Shown here: in pieces, positions 1-10,256 of the stretch
Numbering within the stretch: position 1 is the stretch's first letter
Layout: every line of letters begins with the position of its first letter
The notes under the pieces: generated by a model
Told to the model about the DNA's origin: nothing
Database searches by the model: none
Seen by the model: only the letters and a program-made list of their open reading frames with translations
Source of the DNA: Diphasiastrum complanatum
Lineage: Eukaryota > Streptophyta > Lycopodiopsida > Lycopodiales > Lycopodiaceae
NCBI GenBank assembly: GCA_029204225.1
Contig: CM055113.1
Location: 20,047,798 to 20,111,797, forward strand
Direction: 5' to 3'
Length of the DNA: 64,000 nucleotides
Translations under genes and position numbers: made by a program

Positions 1-1136
1 GGTTCAAGATGCAAGATTCAAAACCAGTCTTGTTGATGTGAAGTCTTGTTGATGTTCAAGCAACACCCCCAGCACCTTGTCCTCCTACATTTAGATCCAC
101 CTCACGTTCCACCATGCCTTAGAGCACTATTCGTCAGTCCTTTCGATGGGGAACAATCATGCAATTGATAGGGCGATGGCTGACATGTTCTATACTCTGA
201 TCTGCCATTTGCTATAGCAGACACCCACCTATTCAAAGATGCCATTATTGTTGTGATTGCATGCACCCCTGCCTATAGGCCCCCGACCACTGAGGCCGGT
301 GGGATAAGTTCCATCGACCCATTCATGCAATGGCTCATCTACTACACCCTCTATGGCAGTCACCTAGCCTCAAGGTTCAGTACAGCAAGTACAAAAGCCA
401 ATTGGGAGCATTCTCGAGGGAATTGATGACGGAGAGAGATAGCAGAGTTCGGGTAGTTACATGGGGGGGGGGGGGGGGCGGGTTTGGGGACCTCACACTT
501 GTTTTGATGAGGCTTGTGCTTCACGTCCTCTCACAGGTATTTACCATAAGATTTTTTTTCTTTTATGTTCATTGTTGTCTTTTTTTTCTCTATGGTAGTG
601 TTTTCGAGAAAGGTTTAACTTAATTATATTGTGCATATTGTTTTTAGGACTGCTCGGCATCGGCATGTGAGAAACTGGAGCACCTGGGTGCTTGTTCACA
701 AAAAGTGCAAAAGGCTATCGGTGGAGTAGTGTGAGAGGTTGGTGTTTTGCAACACCAACAGCAGGTTAGTTCGCCGCGTTGGGGGCTTTCCATCTTGGAA
801 TTGAACCCATATGACTGTGTGATTATTTTTGAGGATGGGACAGAGCCAACTGCATATGAGGAGGATATCATGGCAGAGATTTACGAGGATATCCAGCATG
901 AGGCCCTCTGTCAAAGACGATTGATACACAGGCCACCAAGGCCCCCACCAACAAAGCTGCATCCGACCATGATGTTCCCGATGGTACATCCCTTTTAGAG
1001 TCTACTATGCCTACTCAAGTAATGAAATTCCTTGTTTTAAGTTACGAAATTACAAATTAAACAATTGAATTGCTTATGGGCTTTCTGAATGAGTTGGCTT
1101 TGTGATACTAACCTTGTGTCCTCGATGTGTAGGAGG
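1..1136. other. Unrecognised flanking sequence left of an LTR element
   Basis: No gene is recognised here. A run of 16 G lies at 463-478, followed closely by further G runs, so a G-quadruplex is possible. A short plus-strand open stretch at 747-998 is rich in Asp/Glu and then in Pro/Arg, but matches no family I know. An intron-like tract ends in TGTAG near 1131, just before the LTR element. The stretch could be the broken 5' part of an older gene or transposon interrupted by the 1142-7122 insertion, whose right flank (7123-7620) is equally odd and Gly/Arg-rich. Confidence 0.4.
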
Positions 1137-1141
1137 ATCAA

Positions 1142-1514
1142 AGTTACAAGCTAAGATTCACTAGCTATGCTAGAAAGCAGGACTTAAGCTAGAAAGCAGG
1201 AAGAGAATGCTTAAGGAGGCTAAAGAGGAGCAATCATCATAAACTGAATAAAGGAATACAATGATGCCCTACTTATACCCTCTCCCTGAATCAAATGGAG
1301 GATTCAAAAAAGGGAGGGAAAAGGATTTGGAGGGAAAATAGTGCGCCCTCCCAATAGGAGGACCCCCGCTCCAAATCAATGTGACCAAGTCCTAAAAATA
1401 TAACCAAATAGGGCCCAAGGCTAGTATATGAATAAAAAGGGCCCTTAGGCCTGCTTATGCATAATAACAATAAAAGAATGGACGCGGCGAATGTAATGAG
1501 CCAAGTCCATAACT
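1142..1514 (-). repeat. 3' LTR of the RT-less gypsy-like element
   Basis: Direct repeat of 6751-7122, with few differences by eye. It starts AGTTAC and ends CATAACT on the plus strand, giving inverted AGTTA/TAACT ends. A purine tract lies immediately to its right (minus-strand reading). Confidence 0.8.
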
Positions 1515-1731
1515 CTCCCCTGTAGAAAAACAAAGCCCTCCACCGGCTAGCAAGCATAATGACTATCTAAAATAATAATGTAAGCATGCTAAATACTGAA
1601 AAATCACGAACTAATGGAAACACTGATGGAGAGGACATAAGTCGTCACAACAGATACCCCAAAAGTATCATAACTGTGTAAAGCAAGTACTAAGCAAATA
1701 GTACAATAAAGAATAGTCATAACTAGCCGAA

Positions 1732-2403
1732 TCATGAAGTAGAGGGATCATCTACAATGATATCTGTAGTAGAGGAAAGAACTAAAGCCATGAGGGCTCG
1801 AGCCTGATTTGCCAATAATGGTGTATGATAAAACACATCAATAGGCTCCCATGTGGCCTCCTCAACAGGACGACCATCCCACTGGATCAAAAATTGAATC
1901 TGTCGGCAGCGTCGACTATGGTGAAGGCGAACCTGGTGAATGGCAGCTGGTAAGAAAGGGAACAGCTCAGGATCAACATCATGGCGACGAAGGGAACATT
2001 TTGGCCGCGTCATCAGAAACCAAGCAATATGGAACAGCCAAGAATACCAAGGAACCAGAAGAAGATCAAGCAGCAACCAGGAATGCCAAGGTATCTGTAA
2101 TGCCCAAGCTAGTAGAGGATCAGCCCAAAAGATAGGGACATCATACCAAGGTATCCAAAAAACCCGAGAAGGTAGAACTGCATCAGCAACGGGAAGCCAA
2201 TAAGGAAACTGGAAAAGAGATGGACACTCATCGCGAATAGCCGCATCATACACGTAACCATCAACCATATGTGCAAGGTGAAAAGGTAGCAGCATCGGAA
2301 GACCAGCACCAAAGAGTAGGAACATAAGTAGGAGGACAAGCACGCTGTAACAGCATGGAAAAGCAAGCGATATGCCAGGAAACATGGAGCATAAAGAGAT
2401 CAT
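1732..2403 (-). CDS. Chromodomain-bearing C-terminal ORF of gypsy-like element
   Basis: The last third of this 223-residue frame contains a recognisable chromodomain core (FLIQWDGRPVEEATWEP, roughly residues 165-181), preceded by a basic strand (VRLHHSRRCRQ). In chromoviral gypsy elements this module ends the integrase and guides insertion by binding chromatin. The residues before it are Trp/Leu/Phe-rich and repetitive (WHSWLL, HIAWF), not an integrase fold, and look like antisense or low-complexity sequence read in frame. The true N-terminal boundary is unknown. I am fairly sure of the chromodomain and unsure that the rest is translated. Confidence 0.6.
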   Translation of the reverse strand: MISLCSMFPGISLAFPCCYSVLVLLLMFLLFGAGLPMLLPFHLAHMVDGYVYDAAIRDECPSLFQFPYWLPVADAVLPSRVFWIPWYDVPIFWADPLLAWALQIPWHSWLLLDLLLVPWYSWLFHIAWFLMTRPKCSLRRHDVDPELFPFLPAAIHQVRLHHSRRCRQIQFLIQWDGRPVEEATWEPIDVFYHTPLLANQARALMALVLSSTTDIIVDDPSTS

Positions 2404-3856
2404 CCTGACAAAGGATAGCTAAAATGGAGAAATATGCACCAGCATGGTCAAAAGCCCAAGGTATCCATAAGGCCCATGAATGAAAAGTAGCAATGGCACA
2501 CGGTACCCTCAAGGCCCATATTACGAGAAGAGCAACATGCCAAAAGCTCCAGAAGGTCCAAGAAATCAATGCAATCATCTCAAAAGACATGATGCATGAA
2601 AACAGTAGCAACAAATCTAGAAATAGTAGAGGCCCCAACTAAAAAACTGTAGCCAAAAAACTCATCCAGAAAGACCTCATACGGACATACCAATCCATCA
2701 TAGGATACACCAAAAACGGATGGAGAATCGGATGACCCATCGGAACTGGCCGCAAGTGTAATCCCAAAGTACACACCAGGCGCACAAGTGAGGAATAGAA
2801 GAAATGCACTGGAACGAGGAACAAGATCCGCAACATTAGTAGCAGCATCGGAGCAATATCCACGTGTAGCTAGGAATGAGTATCAAAGCACATATGAGCA
2901 ACACTGAAGTATATGGCGACAACATCCCCAAAAACTATCCAAGAGAGGAGAAGGAACTCTCTCAAGGTACCCTGATGGTCTCGGAACACCAGAACAAAGT
3001 GGCAACTCAGCATCGGAGACCAAGCGATATGGAGCAACCCGAAATGATGGGGAACCTGAAGATCACCCGGACAAACAGTAGCTGGAACGGAGGCAATAAC
3101 CCAAGCCATCAAGATATGCCAAGCCTGACAATGAGCAACAATCCAAGGCACAAATAGAGAGCCACATGCATAATCATAGAGATATCGGCACCATAGGCGA
3201 TCAGTAATATGGAAAAACCAGCACCAATCAACAGGTCCAAATGAAAACCAAGCTATATGTAATAACCAGGAATGCCATATAGCCATAGCATCGGCATGGA
3301 CTGCAGGAAACCTATATGTAGAAACACAAGGAGACTGAAGGATCCCTGTATACTCATCTAGAAAAATCCCTGCATATAAATACCCTAGATAAGTGATAGT
3401 GACCATCTGGCAAATATCCTCGGATGGAAAATGTGTAACGGTAAGGGCGAAAGGCTCATGAATCATGTCAGGAATCGTAGAAATATCATGAGGCAGATTA
3501 CAAACCTCAAGCAGAGATCCATGGAATAAAGCAAAAGAAGATACAACCTGATCACCAATAGCGAGGGCACCAGCAAACGTGGACCTGTGAAGAACCCCAT
3601 AGAAATCAGCAGGAACATCGGCCATAACGGACTCAAGAGATGGAGATATAGAGACCAATGGAGAAGATATTGTACCAACCACCGAACCAGGAGGGCTATC
3701 TGAAGTATGCGCAAAAGCAATAGTAGAAATACCACCAAGGTATACGGCCTCAATATCAATGAAACCAGGAATGACCACCGAATACGATATCTGTGAATCA
3801 AGGCATATAGACGCAAGGCACGTAGCAACAACCTGTAAATCCGGAGCAGCATCAAC
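2404..3856 (-). repeat. Degenerate repetitive filler where RT-RNase H-integrase would lie
   Basis: About 1.45 kb separates the protease frame from the chromodomain frame; a complete RT-RNase H-integrase block would need about 2.5 kb. No RT motif such as YxDD and no integrase H2C2 or DDE motif is seen in any minus-strand frame. On the plus strand, related short phrases keep returning (for example variants of CAAGCGATATGGAGCAAC and ACCAGGAATGCCA), as in a decayed minisatellite. An open frame of 302 residues (2870-3778) crosses it without recognisable domains. Confidence 0.5.
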
Positions 3857-5074
3857 CTAAGTAAGAGGACCCACGGACGGTGAAAGTGAAGCAGCAACTA
3901 ATGTACTCTGAATGGAAAGAAGAGCTGCATCATGAGCCTTTGGCAGGCTACGCATAAACTGCTTCCCAGTAACCAACTGATAGTCACCCTGGGAATCAAT
4001 ACCAGAAAGTAAGTGATGTCGATCAACATGTGTAAAAGACAGTGTCTGATGAGAAAGATCCACAGCAACAGTACCAAGTGACAAAAACCAATCTGCACCA
4101 AAAATAATGTCATAGCGCTCCAGAGGAATAATATAGAAATCTGCCTGTCCAGAGAAGTCACCAATGCTATAGTCCAAGCCCAGAAACATCTGAGAACTGG
4201 AAAAAGAATGGGAACGAGCAACCTCGACACTGAGAGATTGTGTAGCAGAAATAGGTGTAGCATGAATCCTGGTGGAAATGTAACTGCTAATAAATGAATG
4301 TGTACTGCCCGTATCCACCAAAGCACTATACTCTCGCCCCAAAATGCGAACACGTAACCGAATAGAACGAGGACCAGGATGCCCACTAGCCCAAGTAGCA
4401 TAAGCAAGCTGTGCATGGCAAGCGGCGGAAGTAGGATCATCAGGAAGCGGGTCAACCAGCTCATCAACAGAATGTGGGTCAGGAGTATCAAGAATCTGGA
4501 TATAAACATCAAAATCATCAGGAGTAAGAGCCTCATGGTAAAAAACAGCGGTGGGAGGACCAAGAGGAACGGTAGTAGAAGAAGCCAAAGTAGGAGAAGC
4601 AGTGGAATGAGAGCAAGAAAAACGAGAAGAAGTGGATAACTCAGGATACTTATGCTGCAAGGTAGTAGCCAAGGAGATAGCATCTGAGAGAGTAAGAGAC
4701 TGAAAAGATGAGACATCATACCATAAGGAGTCTCTAAGACCGACAATAAAACGTGAAATAAGCTCTGTAGGATGAAGATCAGTAAAAAGGTAGGAAAGCT
4801 CAATAGACTGATCAATATAAGCAGCCAAATCACTAGTATGGTGAAGGCTACGAAACAGATCACGTTGGCGAACCAACCACTGTGGGTCAATCATAGCCAT
4901 ACGAAGATAATGACGAAAAGTAGGCCATATATGTAACCCCTCACGAGTAGGCTCAGAGCAATAAACATGCCACCAAGTCTGAGCTCTACCATCTAAATGT
5001 AATGCGGCCAACTGCACTTTCTGGGTTTCAGTCTTGGGATATATAAGAAAATAGGTCTCTAATTTAAAGAACAA
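3857..5074 (-). CDS. Gag C-terminal part plus retropepsin-like protease
   Basis: The 405-residue frame opens with a typical gypsy gag core (KVQLAALHLDGRAQTWW, about residues 19-35, then an LxRFIxGL stretch near 106-113). It ends in an aspartic protease: active-site loop LVDTGSTHSFIS near residue 252 and the paired DIIFGADWFLSLG near 322. Gag is the capsid-like structural protein and the protease matures it. No CCHC zinc knuckle is seen between gag and protease. The upstream half of gag (5059-5451) is in another frame, so one indel separates them. Confidence 0.8.
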   Translation of the reverse strand: MFFKLETYFLIYPKTETQKVQLAALHLDGRAQTWWHVYCSEPTREGLHIWPTFRHYLRMAMIDPQWLVRQRDLFRSLHHTSDLAAYIDQSIELSYLFTDLHPTELISRFIVGLRDSLWYDVSSFQSLTLSDAISLATTLQHKYPELSTSSRFSCSHSTASPTLASSTTVPLGPPTAVFYHEALTPDDFDVYIQILDTPDPHSVDELVDPLPDDPTSAACHAQLAYATWASGHPGPRSIRLRVRILGREYSALVDTGSTHSFISSYISTRIHATPISATQSLSVEVARSHSFSSSQMFLGLDYSIGDFSGQADFYIIPLERYDIIFGADWFLSLGTVAVDLSHQTLSFTHVDRHHLLSGIDSQGDYQLVTGKQFMRSLPKAHDAALLSIQSTLVAASLSPSVGPLT

Positions 5075-5451
5075 TTTTCCAAGATATTCCCGTCAGACGA
5101 ACCAGAATAAATAGTAAGCTGGATGCGATCACGAAAATCATGAGCAAAATGGGGCTCAGGATTACCTGAAAAAGTAGGAGAAGGAAATCCTGGTGGTGCG
5201 TAGGGAAATCCAAGTGGTGGTACAGAAGACCCGAAAGGAGACCCATAAGGACTAGCAGTATATGAAGAGAGACCAAACGTACTACCAAAAGCACCTCCTG
5301 AAGATGAAGCAGGAGCAGGCGTACTCAAAATAGGAAATAAAGGTGCTTTACCAGGACAATGAAGAATGTTTGGGGGGATGGTATCCCCTCGTGGTAGGAT
5401 AGTCTCAAGGCTAGAAAGAACACGATCAATACGACTCTCAAGATGATCCAT
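5059..5451 (-). CDS. Gag N-terminal part, frameshifted from the main gag frame
   Basis: This 130-residue frame starts MDHLESRIDRVLSSLETI, a short coiled-coil start as in many plant gypsy gags. It continues through a Pro/Gly/Ser-rich linker and ends with a gag lead-in (YSGSSDGNILE). The expected continuation (LFFKLETYFLIYPK) lies in a different frame from 5074 down, so a single-base change broke gag at this point. It could be a sequencing error, but other decay in the element makes mutation likely. Confidence 0.65.
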   Translation of the reverse strand: MDHLESRIDRVLSSLETILPRGDTIPPNILHCPGKAPLFPILSTPAPASSSGGAFGSTFGLSSYTASPYGSPFGSSVPPLGFPYAPPGFPSPTFSGNPEPHFAHDFRDRIQLTIYSGSSDGNILENCSLN

Positions 5452-6189
5452 GCGGGCATCAATATGTGTAAAACGATCATCTAAAGAGCTCTACGGTGGG
5501 TATTCTGATGAAGAAGTTGCCATAGGGACTAAGGAAGAGACAAAACCTGAGGGAGAGGACGTTTGTCGTCACCCCAACTTAGTCTAACTTCCAAAATCAC
5601 CAAAAATGGCACAGAAACAGCCAATCAAGATGGATAATAATCAAAAAGTAGGGGGCTGAGAAAGTAGAATAATAGACAGCAAATGTGCAAGGCCAATAAG
5701 TAGAAGGGTTCTAACAAAATGGAAAAAGGAAAGAGGAGGGTGTGAGGCAGCAAAATAACAAATATGAGAGGGAAATAGGGGGCTGGAAAAAGAGCAGTAT
5801 GTGAACAAAAAGAGAGCAAGTAGGTGCAAAAAGGAAGTACAAATGGGCGCAAGCAACACCTGGGTGGGTGCTGATCCGTTGTCCAATCAGTAGTGCCAAC
5901 AAAGAGAGGTAAAAGCTGAAGGTATGACAGAATAGATGCGCCAACCAGCCACCAATCCGAATCCTCAACTCGCGCCAAATAAGCTGAAAAAAGTGCTGAA
6001 AGAGGGCGTTAGACAGCCGACAAATAATCAGCAAAATGAGCAGCAAGTCGATGGAGAAATCCGTCGAGAATGGTGAGATAATAGGGCGCTGGGCAGCAAC
6101 TACCAAGATCCACAATATGCTGAAAAGTAGGCTGGAAAGGGTGCTAAAGTAAGGCGACGATCAGCCTCCAATCAATAGCCGAAACGGAC

Positions 6190-6725
6190 AGCAAGTCAAA
6201 AGAACCGCTGAAAATGAGACGGTAGTAGGGCGCTGGACAGCCTCCAATCAATATCAAAAATGGACAGCAAATCGGTGACGAAAAGTGTCAAAAATGATGA
6301 GGTGGTAGGACGCTGGTCAATAGCTACCAAATCTGCAAAAACAATGAAAATCTGCCATTAAAATGGACGAAAGTGATGGGTTACCGCTGAAAATGAGACG
6401 GTAGTAGGGCGCTGGACAGCATCCAATCAATATCAAAAATGGACAGCAAATCGGTGACGAAAAGTGTCGAAAATGATGAGGTAGTAGGGCACTGGGCAAT
6501 AGCTACCAAATCTGCAAAAACAATGAAAATCTGCCCAAAAAAATCGACGAAAGTGATGGGTTAGCAGGGCGCTGGACAGCCTCCACCAAAACTGCAAAAA
6601 ATGATGAAGAAATCGTCGAAAGTCATGGGCAGTAGGGTGCTGGACAGCCACCACCAATCTGCAAAAATGACGGAGAAAAATCGATGAAAGTGATGGGTGG
6701 TAGGGCGCTGGACAGCCTCCACCAA
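6190..6725 (-). repeat. Tandem repeats in the retroelement leader
   Basis: A phrase containing GGGCGCTGGACAGC recurs about four to five times. One unit of about 180 bp (from about 6205) is repeated nearly exactly from about 6385, followed by shorter copies near 6565, 6635 and 6700. The array sits between the primer-binding site and gag, a position where plant LTR elements often carry untranslated repeats. Confidence 0.75.
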
Positions 6726-6737
6726 TCTGCAGGAAAG

Positions 6738-6750
6738 TGCTCTGATATCA
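6738..6750 (-). other. Primer-binding site of the gypsy-like element
   Basis: The minus strand reads TGATATCAGAGCA directly after the LTR. This resembles TGGTATCAGAGC, the usual match to the 3' end of initiator tRNA-Met, with one change. Confidence 0.6.
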
Positions 6751-7122
6751 ATTTACAAGCTAAGATTCACTAGCTATGCTAGAAAGCAAGACTTCAGCTA
6801 GAAAGCAGGAAGAGAATGCTTAAGGAGGCTAAAGAGGAGCAATCATCATAAACTGAATAAAGGAATACAATGATGCCCTACTTATACCCTCTCCCTGAAT
6901 CAAATGGAGGATTCAAAAAAGGGAGGGAAAAGGATTTGGAGGGAAAATAGTGCGCCCTCCCAATAGGAGGACCCCCACTCTAAATCAATGTGACCAAGTC
7001 CTAAAAATATAACCAAATAGGGCCCAAGGCTAGTATATGAATAATAAGGGCCCTTAGGCCTGCTTATGCATAATAACAATAAAGAATGAACGCGGCGAAT
7101 GTAATGAGCCAAGTCCATAACT
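6751..7122 (-). repeat. 5' LTR of the RT-less gypsy-like element
   Basis: Partner of 1142-1514. It ends CCATAACT; its other end reads ATTTAC, where the left copy has AGTTAC. The transcription start should lie here for minus-strand expression. Confidence 0.8.
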
Positions 7123-8590
7123 ATCAGCATGCATGCCCATCAGAGGATGTGGACCATGGGCAAGAGGAGGTAGCAGCAGCTTTGGCTTCACACACATTTC
7201 CCCTACGGCTAGTGGGCCAGAGTACGTCGATCCAGATGTAGAGATGCAGAGCCGAATGATGAGATGTTGGATTGCTTACTAGAGACCATGTTGAGCACAG
7301 AGGGAGATTTTTATGGTAGGTCCACTCGCAATGTATGAGCTAGGGCTATTGGTAGATCCAGCAGTAGGCCCAACCTAGCTAACTTGTGTGTGCGGGAAGA
7401 CTAGGAGCATGTGCCCCCCCGTACATCTACCGCCCACCCAGTACCTAGGGGCAGGGGTAGATCAGGAGCCAGGAGCACGTGCCCCCAGTACATCTTCTGC
7501 CCACCCATACCTAGAGGTAGGGGTAGGGGCAAAGGGTTAGGAATCGGATTTAGCCATGGTAGGAGTCAGTCTACTAGAGGCAGAGGCAGAGGGAGAGGCA
7601 AACGTAGAGCTGGGTAGCTCGTCGCCAGCTCACCAGATGTTAGAGAGAGTCCCCTCTTAGCCTCAGGAAATATCTCACCCTAGGATTTTCTTTCACAATA
7701 TTATTTTAATAGACATACATTGTTTCTTTATGTATCTGGCGTACAACGAACGCCAGATACATAGACCTTGTTCTTTATGGATTTTATGTTTATGGCTCGT
7801 CCCTAAACCTCGTTCTCGTTATATGGTGATTATGCTCTGGTTTCGTTACGTTTCATTTGAAATGTTTCATGGTTTTTATAATTTTACGATTTTGTTGATA
7901 ATATTATGGTACTAGGTTGGACCGTAGTTTAAATGAAAAATAGATCGTTCCATAACTTAAGTAATTTAGCCGAGCATCGTACATTTTTGAAATCGAGAGA
8001 TGACTTGTGAAATTCTCTATACAAGAGATAAATTTGCATTTGACTCCTAGGTGCAAACAAATTGTTGTTCGTTTGTGATTGTTTTCATTGACAGGAATTA
8101 AATTCTTGGAAGGTACAATATTGAATTTAAAAAGAGCTCTCTTCAAAATTGAAATCTTGTACTCTTAAGTTAGACATGAGTAGTTAAATATATTTCTAGT
8201 TAATTTTATCTTATTTTCAATTAATGCTGATTTTTTTATGCATTATTTAGAATTTTTCTTTGTAAATTAAATACGAATTTTTTTTAGAATCTAAGGTGCC
8301 ATGTTCTAAAACGGTGTATGTGTTTTTTCAGGAAAACCTAACCCTAACCCTAAAACGTGTATTGCAATTTCGGAGCAAAGCTAGAGAAAAGAAGAACCAG
8401 CATCATATGGACCAAGTTTTTAAAGAGTTGTTCAGTATTTTATACACTATTGATACTTTTTACTTTATGTTAAAATTGTGCCTAATGTAAATGCATGGCA
8501 GGCCAATCCTAATCAAGCTCACATTGGAACATTACAAACCCAGTTTTCAAGAAATGTAAAAATTCCGCATGCCAACAGAAGTATAACTAC
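7123..8590. other. Gly/Arg-rich open stretch and AT-rich spacer
   Basis: A plus-strand frame at 7411-7617 is dominated by RGRGRG motifs, as at the tails of some nucleic-acid-binding or transposon proteins. Stops in the preceding frame suggest a pseudogene. From 7620 to 8590 the DNA is AT-rich with no gene seen. This is the position where the missing 3' exons of the EFR3-like gene would begin, but none of their conserved blocks is visible. Confidence 0.35.
7729..7763. repeat. Perfect 14-bp hairpin with 7-nt loop
   Basis: Arm TATGTATCTGGCGT (7729-7742), loop ACAACGA, then the exact reverse complement (7750-7763). It could be the palindromic end of a small mobile element or a structural signal. 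Confidence 0.75.
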
Positions 8591-8740
8591 CTTTGCTCGT
8601 GAGAACATCAGAGTAAGGCCATAAGTATGGGCCATGGCTTCAAAATTCCCAGGCACATTATCTGGTATACTTGCTTGAACCCAAAGCCTAGAGAAGAGAA
8701 GTGCAACCTGATGGCCACTGAGCCTGACAGCTGTCATTTC
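8591..8740 (-). CDS. SRL2: EFR3-like exon 12, last exon found in the window
   Basis: 50 codons, phase 0. Acceptor GTGACAG|GAAATG, donor AAAG|GTAGTT. It encodes RLSGHQVALLFSRLWVQASI and then NFEAMAHTYGLTLMFSRAK, the family's RLSGHQ...FEAMAHTY.LTLLFSRAK block. The normal donor implies transcription continues left, but the next conserved block (LVRCFQLAFSLR in the family) is not found before the window ends. Confidence 0.92.
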
Positions 8741-9042
8741 CTGTCACAAAGTAGACAAAAAAAACAATTCAACATATAAGGATACGAACACTTGAAGGTC
8801 CGCGTGGATAGGGCAGGTTTTGTGTGGTCAACTAATTACTAAAATTTGGGCTTTCAACCAAAGCAACAAAAGATAAGCAGATACATGCAGTGTCAAATAA
8901 AATAGTCTATACCTCATGCAGGCATGATAGTGTTCTCAGTTTCTACACGCCATGTCCTTCTAAAATCTTGAAATTCACAAACTTAGTGATCATTGGCCAA
9001 TAGTAAATATACACATACTTAAACATAGCAAAAATCACCTAC

Positions 9043-9513
9043 GATTTCCTTGCTGCTGCTTGATGTTCTCCTTCCTTGAGACAGTGTTCTACCAATACTT
9101 GTATTTAGCACCTGGAGCCAACTCGGACTTGCACTACCACTGTTCTGCTTTACTTCTTCCAAATCTGTTCCACATTCTACTTTTTCAGTATAGGTATTTC
9201 TCTCCAGGACCGGATCTTCATTGTCCCTATTTCTGCCTTCCGGCACAGACTCAAGTTCTACCTCCCTAAAATATCCAGATTTTGTGTTCCAGAGCTTTTC
9301 AAATAACACAGCAGTAGAGGCCAGAGCCAAAGATATTCTACTGCTATGGCCTGACTGACTGTACTCTGATTGCACCAAAAAAAAATCTGACTTTGAGAAT
9401 ATGGATGGAGGTATAATAAGTGTAGCAAATATGCTGTGTGCACCGATACGTGTATCAATATCAGGATGAACCATAGCCCGCACTAGTTGATGAAACAAGG
9501 CCTCCGGAAATCC
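9043..9513 (-). CDS. SRL2: EFR3-like exon 11
   Basis: 157 codons. Acceptor CACAG|GGATTT, donor ATC|GTAGGT. It starts GFPEALFHQLVRAMVHPDID and then TRIGAHSIF, the family's FPEALFHQLL.AM.HPDHETRVGAH block, followed by a long, poorly conserved Ser- and charge-rich linker typical of these proteins. Confidence 0.9.
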
Positions 9514-9702
9514 CTGTGTTGTTCAAAGTAAAAAGGGTGAACAGTATACCAAGCCGTGTCATTTTTGGAAATTTAGTCAGCAAGTGTAGTACTTCTAAAC
9601 ATTAATACAGAGAAGCTTTCCGGATTAATCAGATAATTAACATGGTGATCATCATGCACAGAGAACTATTGTGCTTTTTCAGATAGAGAGCTCTACCCAG
9701 AC

Positions 9703-9849
9703 CTGATATGATGATACTTCAGGAAGAGAGAAGAGAATGAACGCAAGGACAGACATAGACTCTATTGTGCTTCTAGCAATCAATACATTTGTTGAAAGCT
9801 TCTCCAAAACAACTGCCATCATCTCAAGAATAGGACTAGCATCACCAAT
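9703..9849 (-). CDS. SRL2: EFR3-like exon 10
   Basis: 49 codons, phase 0 at both ends. Acceptor TTGCAG|ATTGGT, donor CAG|GTCTGG. It encodes IGDASPILEMMAVVLEKL, then ARSTI and FSLPEVSSYQ, matching the family's ARTTI...SLPNLSYQ. The frame is open throughout. Confidence 0.9.
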
Positions 9850-9963
9850 CTGCAAACCACAAAGATTTATCCATCACTTGCTCACATAAACTTACTGGTC
9901 TGGTCCTATGACCATGCAACAACTATAGAACACCCAACAAAATACTAGCTCTGGCAAAAATAC

Positions 9964-10256
9964 CCTCTTTGCAAATTCCGTAAGGCATTCTTCAATAGCA
10001 GTTTGAAGTGAGCTGTTCCAATTTGGTGTCTCCATTTCAGGGGGGCTAGCTGTTTCTGAGAATGACTGGAAGCTCTTTTGCAAATGCCTGATCAAATCAC
10101 TCACAGCTCCGACTTCTAAAACATTTGCTTTGGGATTTGACTGTCTGGCCAAATTTGCAGTTATTGTAACAATGCTTGTTTTTAGTTGAGGTTGATTGAC
10201 AATATTCTTATGGTCCAGATGCCTTACAAGGACAGCCAAGAGTAGGTGATCATTTC
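9964..10256 (-). CDS. SRL2: EFR3-like exon 9
   Basis: Two bases plus 97 codons. Acceptor TTACAG|GAAATG, donor AGG|GTATTT. It encodes LAVLVRHLDHKNIVNQPQLK, the family's VKHLDHKN block, then GAVSDLIRHLQKS and SLQTAIEECLTE. Confidence 0.93.

Larger units (their letters stand above)
1142..7122 (-). mobile_element. RT-less Ty3/gypsy-like LTR element with chromodomain
   Basis: Two direct repeats of about 372 bp (1142-1514 and 6751-7122) flank about 5.2 kb of internal DNA coded on the minus strand. Reading on the minus strand, a primer-binding-like site TGATATCAGAGC follows the right LTR, then come a tandem-repeat leader, gag, an aspartic protease, a filler segment, a chromodomain and a purine tract CTACAGGGGAG before the left LTR. 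The flanks ATCAA (1137-1141) and ATCAG (7123-7127) look like a 5-bp target duplication with one change. The LTRs end AGTTA/TAACT rather than TG/CA. No RT, RNase H or integrase core is visible, so the element is probably non-autonomous. The chromodomain and gag place it near chromoviral gypsy elements. Confidence 0.8.

Noticed and set aside
330-623. 97-codon plus-strand frame with a poly-Gly stretch
   Set aside because: The Gly run is the 16-G tract; the rest is low-complexity Phe/Leu from T-rich DNA.
2870-3778. 302-codon frame as a possible RT or integrase
   Set aside because: No YxDD, DDE, H2C2 or RNase H motif is visible; composition looks like repeat-derived sequence. Kept as filler only.
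3898-4890. Leu-rich minus-strand frame of 330 codons, membrane-protein-like
   Set aside because: It overlaps the gag-protease frame (3857-5074) in another phase; the Leu richness is a by-product.
9703-9849. Apparent frameshift and stop in exon 10 of the EFR3-like gene
   Set aside because: A first reading skipped two bases in the CTTCTCTCTTCC stretch. Recounting gives 147 bp, 49 codons, open and in phase at both ends.
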